Assembly (NCBI GenBank): GCA_031266155.1
Contig: JAISBO010000079.1
Coordinates: 1-16,959 of the forward strand
Direction of reading: 5' to 3'
Length of the DNA: 16,959 nt
From: Puniceicoccales bacterium
Lineage (GTDB): Bacteria; Verrucomicrobiota; Verrucomicrobiia; Opitutales; JAIRKQ01
Under the pieces are notes generated by a model. It saw nothing but the letters and a program-made list of their open reading frames with translations, was not told the origin of the DNA and did not search any database. Shown here piece after piece: positions 7,459-13,041 of this stretch. Made by a program: the position numbers and the translations under genes. Within the stretch, counting starts at the first letter, position 1. Every line of letters begins with the position of its first letter.

Positions 7459-8337
7459 TCATCTCCCATAGACAGAGCATAAGGCTTCTGCCATCTTTGA
7501 AGGAACTTCTGCGATTGCGACACCGGCGTCGCGGAGGGCCGTCAGTTTGCTTTCAGCACTCCCATACTTACCGGATACTATTGCACCCGCATGTCCCATG
7601 CGGCGGCCTTGGGGTGCGCTTACCCCAGCAATGAATGCGGCGACTGGTTTTTTGACATGCTGCTTTATATAGGCAGCCGCAAGCTCTTCAGAATTTCCTC
7701 CGATTTCTCCCACCATCAAAATCGCTTCGGTTTCTGGGTCGGCATTAAACATTTTTATCACATCTAGATGTGTCATCCCGATAATTTGATCACCTCCGAT
7801 CCCAACGCATGTCGACTGGCCGCTACCCCGTTGGGTAACCTGCCAAACTGCCTCGTAGGTAAGCGTTCCTGACCGCGAAACGATGCCAATGGGGCCAGGC
7901 CTGTGAATATAGGCCGGCATGATTCCGATTTTACACCGTAGTCCAGGGGAAATTATTCCAGGACAATTCGGTCCAACAAGGCGTGAATTAGAATGTTCCA
8001 ACGCCACGCTTACCCTAACCATGTCCAGCACAGGAATCCCTTCCGTTATGCAAACTATGAGCTTTAAATTTGCCTCGATGCATTCCATGATCGAGGCAGC
8101 TGCAAACATGGGAGGGACAAAGATCAAGGCCGTGTCGACTCCCTCATTGGTTACGCTTTCTTCAACCGAATTAAAGATCGGAATATTGCTTGCCGTTATT
8201 TGACCACCCTTTCCTGGGGTAACCCCCGCCACTATTTTGGTTCCAAATTCTAGACATTGGTTCGAGTGAAATGCTCCAGCTTTTCCGGTGATTCCACAGA
8301 CTGCCACACGCGTTTCTTTGTTGACCAGGATACTCAT
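7459..8337 (-). CDS. sucD: Succinate-CoA ligase (ADP/GDP-forming), alpha subunit
   Basis: The alpha subunit binds CoA and carries the phospho-histidine that transfers phosphate between succinyl phosphate and the nucleotide in the TCA cycle. The 292-residue protein is family length. The CoA-binding fold has CGITGKAG at 14-21. VGPNCPGII lies near 121-129. GRRMGHAGAIVSGKYGSAESK puts the active-site His at residue 249 (His246 in E. coli). SRSGTLTYE lies near 154-162. It follows sucC after 24 bases, so the two subunits are co-transcribed. ATG at 8335-8337 has no Shine-Dalgarno (AATCCAACAA precedes it). The next gene downstream is rpsR, with its own putative promoter. Confidence 0.97.
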   Translation of the reverse strand: MSILVNKETRVAVCGITGKAGAFHSNQCLEFGTKIVAGVTPGKGGQITASNIPIFNSVEESVTNEGVDTALIFVPPMFAAASIMECIEANLKLIVCITEGIPVLDMVRVSVALEHSNSRLVGPNCPGIISPGLRCKIGIMPAYIHRPGPIGIVSRSGTLTYEAVWQVTQRGSGQSTCVGIGGDQIIGMTHLDVIKMFNADPETEAILMVGEIGGNSEELAAAYIKQHVKKPVAAFIAGVSAPQGRRMGHAGAIVSGKYGSAESKLTALRDAGVAIAEVPSKMAEALCSVYGR

Positions 8338-8361
8338 TTGTTGGATTTTATATTAATTATT

Positions 8362-9546
8362 TTATTTGCACAGGTTAACGATTTTATTGGCAGCATCATC
8401 GAGGTCATTGGCAAAGGTGATTTTTAGGCCACTGCTTTTTAATACCTCTTTTCCTTCTTCAACATTTGTCCCTTCAAAACGAACAACCATGGGAAGAGAG
8501 AATGAGGTTGTCTGTGCGGCGTTTACAATCCCTTGGGCCACCGCATTGCATTTTACAATCCCTCCAAAAATGTTAACAACAATTCCCCTAATATTTGAAT
8601 TTTTAAGGATAATTCTGAAGGCTCGGGTAATTTGCTCCTCATTTGCTCCTCCCCCGATGTCCAAAAAATTTGCCGGTTGCCCCCCATGGTACTGTATTAG
8701 GTCCATCGTTGCCATGGCAAGCCCAGCCCCATTTACCAAGCATGCGATATTACCACCGAGAGCGATATAGTTCAAATTATACTGCAACGCTTCCACTTCA
8801 TTTGGATTTTCTTCCTCGACATCACGCAATTTTACAATATCCGGGTGGCGTGGGAGAGCATTGTCATCGAAATTTATTTTCGAATCAATTGCTAAAAAAT
8901 GACCATTTTTATCTAGGACAAGTGGGTTAATCTCAATTAGAGAACAGTCTTTGGCTACGAACAACGCATATAGTTGCAACAATAGGTCAGATAACTCTCG
9001 AGCCTGTTCCATGGGCAATCCTATTTGGTCGGCCAGTTCTTTTGTTTGACTAATCGTCAGCCCCATGGAAGGTTCGATGATTATTTTATGTAACTTTTCC
9101 GGTGACCTGTCGGCTATGGCTTCTATGTCAATACCTCCCTCCGTGGAAAGCATTAGCACGGGCCTTCGAAGATCTCTGTCGACTAGGATCGCGGCGTAGT
9201 ATTCCTGGGAAATTTGTACCGGCTCCGCCAAATATACTTTGTGGACAATCTTACCGCCATTTCCCGTTTGCTCGGTTACCAATGTATTTCCAATCATGCT
9301 GTTAATAACATCAAGGGCCTCTTTCTTTGAAGAGGCAATTTTTACACCTCCATAGCCAAGATCATTTTTGAAATGTCCGGCTCCTCTTCCGCCAGCATGG
9401 ACTTGGGCCTTGATACAGACCTTGTCAAAGTGTAAAGCCTCTAAAATAGCCTGATAATCATCCCCTGAAAATACTACCCTTCCAAAGGGGACCGGGACGT
9501 TGAATTCCTTCAATAAATTTTGTGCCTGATATTCATGGATATTCAT
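8362..9546 (-). CDS. sucC: Succinate-CoA ligase, beta subunit
   Basis: The beta subunit supplies the ATP-grasp nucleotide site and the succinate site of succinyl-CoA synthetase. The 394-residue protein starts MNIHEYQAQNLLKEFNVPVP, and KAQVHAGGRGAGHFK (46-60) is the family's nucleotide-binding segment. SLIEINPLVLD follows around residues 200-215. The CoA-ligase half has CLVNGAGLAMATMDLI, FLDIGGGA and IFGGIVKCNAVAQGI. The length matches E. coli SucC almost exactly. It heads the sucC-sucD pair. ATG at 9544-9546 is preceded by TTAGCCAATGGTTT, with no Shine-Dalgarno. It is transcribed away from the response-regulator gene across a 216-base intergenic region. Confidence 0.97.
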   Translation of the reverse strand: MNIHEYQAQNLLKEFNVPVPFGRVVFSGDDYQAILEALHFDKVCIKAQVHAGGRGAGHFKNDLGYGGVKIASSKKEALDVINSMIGNTLVTEQTGNGGKIVHKVYLAEPVQISQEYYAAILVDRDLRRPVLMLSTEGGIDIEAIADRSPEKLHKIIIEPSMGLTISQTKELADQIGLPMEQARELSDLLLQLYALFVAKDCSLIEINPLVLDKNGHFLAIDSKINFDDNALPRHPDIVKLRDVEEENPNEVEALQYNLNYIALGGNIACLVNGAGLAMATMDLIQYHGGQPANFLDIGGGANEEQITRAFRIILKNSNIRGIVVNIFGGIVKCNAVAQGIVNAAQTTSFSLPMVVRFEGTNVEEGKEVLKSSGLKITFANDLDDAANKIVNLCK

Positions 9547-9762
9547 AAACCATTGGCTAACAATATGACAGCAATTCTATACCATACAACATTTTTCTGC
9601 CACAAAGTGTTTTGTTGCATGCGATTACTTCACAACATTTGACCTCTTTAAGGCATATTCACGGAGAATTTTTACAAAAAGCGGTTCTCTTTGGAAAGAA
9701 AATGTTTATTTTGTTGACTTTTAAAAAATCCCATATTAGAGAATAACCAATTTTACATTCAA
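9547..9762. promoter_or_regulatory. Divergent intergenic region between sucC and the response regulator
   Basis: These 216 bases must hold the promoters of both divergent units. On the minus strand TATAGA/TAGAAT (around plus 9573-9580) is a possible sucC -10, with only a poor -35. The 9-mer ACAACATTT occurs twice in the same orientation (9586-9594 and 9632-9640). A dyad GAGAA...TTCTC spans 9664-9689. No coding frame or RNA gene was recognised. Confidence 0.5.
9714..9742 (+). promoter_or_regulatory. Putative promoter of the response-regulator gene
   Basis: TTGACT (9714-9719) is a 5 of 6 match to the -35 box. At 17 bases lies TAGAGA (9737-9742), a weak -10. The start codon is about 20 bases further, so the leader would be very short, which fits the missing Shine-Dalgarno. 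Assigned by eye. Confidence 0.35.
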
Positions 9763-10545
9763 ATGAATACAAATACTCCTCTAGTTGTGCTGTCAGAAGA
9801 TGATAAAAAATTGGCAGAGATCTTGCAAAAGCAAATAGAATTTTCTGGCATGGACGTTCGAACATTTCATGATGGTTCAGGTACCGTCGAATTTTTGCAA
9901 AAGGAAGTCGCTAGCATACTGCTTCTTGACATTAATTTGCCCGACATCGATGGTTTTGACGTTATAAAGCAACTACAAAGTAGTCGCGTAGAAATTCCGG
10001 TAATTTTTCTAACGGCTTTTTCGGATGAATACTATAAGTTAAAAGGCTTCGATGCGGGTGCCGAAGATTTCATAACAAAACCGTTTAGTTTTACGGAATT
10101 AATTGCGAGAATAAAAGTTGTGTTGCGAAGGACATATGGCAGAGATAGGGATAGCGTTTCTAGCAATGTTGCCCTATGCGATGATGATTTTGAATTTTGC
10201 GAAGCGGTAGTAAAGCCATCTTTGATGCAAATAATATTTAAGAATGGTAATGCTATTCCGATAAGGCGGAAGGAGTTAGGAATTTTAAAACATTTTGCCT
10301 CCAATGAAAACACTATCCTAAGCAGGCGTAATCTTATCCATAATGTGTGGGGGAAGTATGCCAACATTAGAAGCCGGTCATTGGATCAATATATCGTCAA
10401 GATTCGTCAGTTGCTCAAAGAAAACGGATCCGACGCCAATGCTTTACGTACCCTTCATGGCATAGGGTACATCTACACAACGAAATCCGGTATTCCCGAC
10501 ATGACTCGGCGGGAGTATGCGGACACTTTCGATGTAATGCTATAG
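9763..10545 (+). CDS. OmpR/PhoB-family response regulator, no adjacent kinase
   Basis: The 260-residue protein has an N-terminal receiver domain (about 6-123). It contains the acidic pair Asp13/Asp14, phospho-acceptor Asp56 in LLLDINLPDIDG, Thr84 in FLTAF and Lys106 in TKPFS. A linker of about 25 residues leads to an OmpR/PhoB winged-helix DNA-binding domain (about 150-240). That domain has RRKELGILKHFASNENTILSRRNLI, a recognition-helix region SRSLDQYIVKIRQLL and the wing ending TLHGIGYIYT. A 20-residue polar tail follows. It should be a phosphorylation-controlled transcription factor with an unknown target. No histidine kinase is in the window, so it is an orphan here. ATG at 9763 is preceded by TTTTACATTCAA without a Shine-Dalgarno. 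The PhoB/WalR group is the nearest general type. The next gene on this strand is a YycJ/WalJ-like hydrolase, a pairing also seen around WalR in Firmicutes. Confidence 0.92.
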   Translation: MNTNTPLVVLSEDDKKLAEILQKQIEFSGMDVRTFHDGSGTVEFLQKEVASILLLDINLPDIDGFDVIKQLQSSRVEIPVIFLTAFSDEYYKLKGFDAGAEDFITKPFSFTELIARIKVVLRRTYGRDRDSVSSNVALCDDDFEFCEAVVKPSLMQIIFKNGNAIPIRRKELGILKHFASNENTILSRRNLIHNVWGKYANIRSRSLDQYIVKIRQLLKENGSDANALRTLHGIGYIYTTKSGIPDMTRREYADTFDVML

Positions 10546-10833
10546 GTTTTTATCCCGCATAAGAATAAAACCTCGGATAAAAAGGAACTAGTAAACTTTT
10601 CCATATTCCCAAAAAACTTGTCGATAAGTTTGTCTGCGGAAAGGGTTAATGTTTAAAAGAATTTTATTATTCGATGTTTCATTTTTGTCCTAGGAAGCTG
10701 CCATCAAAGTAAGATAGGCAAATGAAGGAAAAGGGGGGGACGGAACTTTTTGATTGGTGCATTGTCTTATGCCAGCGTTTTCCCTTGCCAAGTTCTAGCA
10801 ATAAAATTTCATGTTGCCCTTAATTGCACAACT
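10546..10833. other. Gap of 288 bases with a stem-loop and a G7 run
   Basis: This gap lies between the response regulator and the MBL-fold gene. It starts with an inverted repeat (listed separately) directly after the stop codon. A second small near-palindrome, AAACTT..AAGTTT, lies at 10614-10631. A run of seven G lies at 10733-10739. A 33-codon frame (10722-10823) has no coding evidence. I recognised no tRNA, riboswitch or clear promoter. Confidence 0.5.
10547..10583 (+). repeat. Inverted repeat directly after the response-regulator stop
   Basis: TTTTTATCC (10547-10555) and GGATAAAAA (10575-10583) are perfect 9-base arms around a 19-base loop. The loop also holds ATAAAACC, which can pair instead with GGTTTTTAT overlapping the left arm (one bulge), so two competing stems are possible. 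No U-run follows on the plus strand (GGAACTAG), so it is not a standard terminator. It may be a 3'-end stability structure. Confidence 0.5.
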
Positions 10834-11592
10834 ATGAAATTTGATATGCTGGGCAGTGGAAGCACAGGGAATTGCGGCCTCATAAGGACCAAAAACAGCA
10901 TCGTGCTAGTAGATGCAGGGTTCTCATGTAAACGCATAAAAGAAATGTTGATTGCCCGCGATGTTTGCCTTGAACAGGTAAGTGCTGTATTCATAACCCA
11001 CGAGCATTTCGACCACATTCAAGGGTTGCGTGGGCTGTCGAAGTTTGGACACATAAGCTTCTTTGCCAATAAAAATACTGCTAATGCCATAGAAAATAAA
11101 TATGGTTTTAACATACCCTGGCAAACATTTTCAACCGCTGACAGGTTGATGTTTAATGACTTGAACATTGTTTCTTTTAGTGTTCCCCACGATGCCGTTG
11201 ACCCCCTGGGGTATGTTTTTTCCGTGGAAGCTGGCGGCAGCACTGGAGGAATGCATAGCATAGCATGGATGACGGATTTGGGATACATTCCATCCCATGT
11301 TTTACCCTATGTTTCCAATGTCGATCTGCTCATACTCGAGTCCAACTATGACAATGATCTGTTGACCATGGATACGAAACGCCCACCTTTCATTAAGGCT
11401 AGAATTCGCAGTCGATATGGCCATTTGCCCAACGAAATGGCGATAAATTTTATAAAAAACAACAAATGCAATCAATGGAAAAAAGTTATCCTGGCCCATG
11501 TCAGTGCAGACTGTAACAATGAAAGATCCATACGGAAACTATTGGACACCATCGAAGAGCTCCATTTCGAGGTTGACATAGCACACCCCTAG
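10834..11592 (+). CDS. YycJ/WalJ-like metallo-beta-lactamase-fold hydrolase
   Basis: The 252-residue protein from the ATG at 10834 begins MKFDMLGSGSTGNC, the usual YycJ/WalJ start, which is why the longer frame to 10750 was not used. Metal-binding motifs are complete: HEHFDH (56-61), His119-Asp120 in PHDAVDPLGY, Asp148 in MTDLGY, ESNYD (169-173), His197 in SRYGHLPN and His222 in LAHVSADCNNE. The family are dinuclear metal hydrolases, some with 5'-exonuclease activity linked to DNA repair or cell-wall regulation in Firmicutes. The substrate in this lineage is unknown. No Shine-Dalgarno is visible (TTAATTGCACAACT). Its TAG stop overlaps the stop of the opposing gene within one CTAG. Confidence 0.93.
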   Translation: MKFDMLGSGSTGNCGLIRTKNSIVLVDAGFSCKRIKEMLIARDVCLEQVSAVFITHEHFDHIQGLRGLSKFGHISFFANKNTANAIENKYGFNIPWQTFSTADRLMFNDLNIVSFSVPHDAVDPLGYVFSVEAGGSTGGMHSIAWMTDLGYIPSHVLPYVSNVDLLILESNYDNDLLTMDTKRPPFIKARIRSRYGHLPNEMAINFIKNNKCNQWKKVILAHVSADCNNERSIRKLLDTIEELHFEVDIAHP

Positions 11593-12473
11593 GAACTCCC
11601 CCCAAAATATCGATAGTTCAACATGTCACACCACAGGTGATATCGCCCCATATATGTTAGTGTTACGTTGTCATTTTCTTCCAATTTTTCACACAACCCA
11701 GCCTCACAATTTTCTAGTTCAATTTGGTGCTGCTCCCCGTTGATTGTTTCCCAGCTATTTTCGTCGTCGATTACTATGGTTTTCTTTTTTGCAATGCGAG
11801 ATGCATGAATTTTTAGCAATTTTTCTAGGGAAGCCATCGGATACCGTTTGACATCCCACGATTGCGGATAAAAACTAGCGAAAACCGTCTGCAAGTTATT
11901 CGTCACAATCGTTTTCCCATCCCTGGTAAATGAAGTAAGTATGCAATTCAACATCGGACACCCGTTGCGAAGAAAATCAAAAATGATTTGCAACCGCGAA
12001 TGTTGATTGTCCCCATAGAATATGGGAGAGTACATGACGAAACAATCATCGTTCCCTATTTTTAATAGGGTCTTTTCGCTAAATTTATGGGTAAGAATCA
12101 ACTGCCGGGTTTGGTCGAAAAATTTTCCTATTGGCCAAACGAAACTTTCTGTACATTGCCTAAACCTTGGAAATACGGGGATATCAATTTTTGCAAAAAT
12201 GTTTGTTAACCTCCATAATCTCATGGATTCTATCAAAAAGAGTACCAATAATACCGTTACCATGAGCAGCGGGATTGGTTTGGGTTCTTCGCTACATGCG
12301 TTTACCAAAAATGAAAAAAACAATGAACAGAAAATTCTTACAGCCCATATGTTAATAAGCGCAAATTTTGGACTTCCAATGTGCCGCCTAAGATTCAAGA
12401 AGATTGCCGTCAGCAAAAAAAATATGGCGGCCCAATCTCCATTTGTCGATAATTCAAAAACTTTTGATGTCAT
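11589..12473 (-). CDS. Unknown protein with three N-terminal membrane segments and a soluble domain
   Basis: I do not recognise this 294-residue protein. Three hydrophobic helices are visible near residues 13-28, 38-58 and 67-83, the last followed by a basic stretch. A soluble domain of about 200 residues then begins around FAKIDIPVFPRFRQ and holds HSRLQIIFDFLRNG, FTRDGKTIVTNNL and an acidic C-terminal third (LENCEAGLCEKLEEND). The ending CDMLNYRYFGGSS is aromatic. No catalytic motif stands out. The C-terminal part is probably cytoplasmic by charge. A good ribosome site, GGGGAG, lies 3 bases before the ATG at 12471-12473. The RelE-like gene ends 25 bases upstream on the same strand, so the two are probably one operon. 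The stop overlaps that of the converging hydrolase gene. Confidence 0.85.
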   Translation of the reverse strand: MTSKVFELSTNGDWAAIFFLLTAIFLNLRRHIGSPKFALINIWAVRIFCSLFFSFLVNACSEEPKPIPLLMVTVLLVLFLIESMRLWRLTNIFAKIDIPVFPRFRQCTESFVWPIGKFFDQTRQLILTHKFSEKTLLKIGNDDCFVMYSPIFYGDNQHSRLQIIFDFLRNGCPMLNCILTSFTRDGKTIVTNNLQTVFASFYPQSWDVKRYPMASLEKLLKIHASRIAKKKTIVIDDENSWETINGEQHQIELENCEAGLCEKLEENDNVTLTYMGRYHLWCDMLNYRYFGGSS

Positions 12474-12498
12474 ATCTCCCCAATGTTTCCCAATATTG

Positions 12499-12867
12499 TC
12501 AGTGTTTCCTGGTATCGTTTTTCAATGATTCTAAATATTTCCAAAAAGATGAATGCTGCTCGATCATTTGCATTTCACTAATTGGAAATTTTGCCCTAAA
12601 TAGGAAATCCGACAGGGTATGTTGTGGCAGAACGTAGTGACAATACAAAGTATCGCTATTAATTTTTTCGACATATACCCTAAGCGTATCCACTTTCAAG
12701 CGATAGTATGTTTTCCCATCGCGGCAGAAGCTAGGAATGCCCGAATCCTCGTATTTAAATGCTTTCGCCGAGAGTTCGCTAATGAGACTAACCATCTGCA
12801 ATTGTTCATCCTTTGCGAATTTATCCAATTCCGAAAGACTTTGTTCACTGAAGGTAAGTTGATACAT
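12499..12867 (-). CDS. Small RelE/ParE-like protein of unknown function
   Basis: The 122-residue protein has the pattern of the RelE/ParE fold. An N-terminal strand (MYQLTFSEQS) is followed by two helices (about 11-37). Strands follow around KTYYRLKVDTLRVYVEKI and TLYCHYVLP, where the YRLKV.TLRVYVE block matches the core strand pair of that superfamily. It is longer than a normal ParE (about 95-100 residues), with an extra C-terminal part (FLFRAKFPISEMQMIEQ..FWKYLESL). No antitoxin-like gene lies next to it; the partner is a membrane protein 25 bases downstream. It is therefore more likely a domesticated member than a toxin, but that is inference. ATG at 12865-12867 has an AGGGA ribosome site a few bases upstream. 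Confidence 0.75.
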   Translation of the reverse strand: MYQLTFSEQSLSELDKFAKDEQLQMVSLISELSAKAFKYEDSGIPSFCRDGKTYYRLKVDTLRVYVEKINSDTLYCHYVLPQHTLSDFLFRAKFPISEMQMIEQHSSFWKYLESLKNDTRKH

Positions 12868-13041
12868 ATTTCCCTAAAATTAAATTCAGTTTTTTAAAAA
12901 AAGCAAATTTTGATTTTATATTAGTTCATATGGCTCTGCGACTAAAAGCAACCCTGAAAAAAGAATTTTTATGGGTCGTGGTCTGGGAAAAAAGATATTT
13001 ACCCTCGACTTTTTTACTAAAAAAACTTTCTTGGTCGGCTA
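12868..13041. promoter_or_regulatory. Divergent intergenic region upstream of valS
   Basis: These 174 AT-rich bases separate the minus-strand RelE-like gene from plus-strand valS and must hold both promoters. On the minus strand TATAAA (plus 12915-12920) is a reasonable -10 box without a good -35. No convincing plus-strand promoter, T-box leader or other riboswitch was recognised, and valS has only CTTGGTCGGCTA before its ATG. Confidence 0.4.

Noticed and set aside
9592..9616. TGGCAG-like sequence on the minus strand upstream of sucC as a sigma54 promoter
   Set aside because: The -12 GC element is missing at the required spacing.
10032..10367. 111-codon minus-strand frame opposite the response regulator
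   Set aside because: It overlies the conserved receiver and DNA-binding domains and shows no independent features.
10547..10583. Inverted repeat after the response regulator as an intrinsic terminator
   Set aside because: No U-run follows the right arm on the plus strand and the stem is AT-rich with a 19-base loop.
10722..10823. 33-codon ATG frame in the gap before the MBL-fold gene
   Set aside because: It has no ribosome site, no recognisable composition or motif and ends 10 bases before the next start; too little to call a gene.
10750..10833. 28-residue upstream extension of the MBL-fold protein
   Set aside because: The family starts at MKFDMLGSGSTGNC; the extra residues look like translated leader.
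12499..12867. Calling the RelE/ParE-like gene a toxin of a toxin-antitoxin pair
   Set aside because: No antitoxin-like small gene is adjacent, the protein is longer than normal ParE and the partner is a membrane protein.
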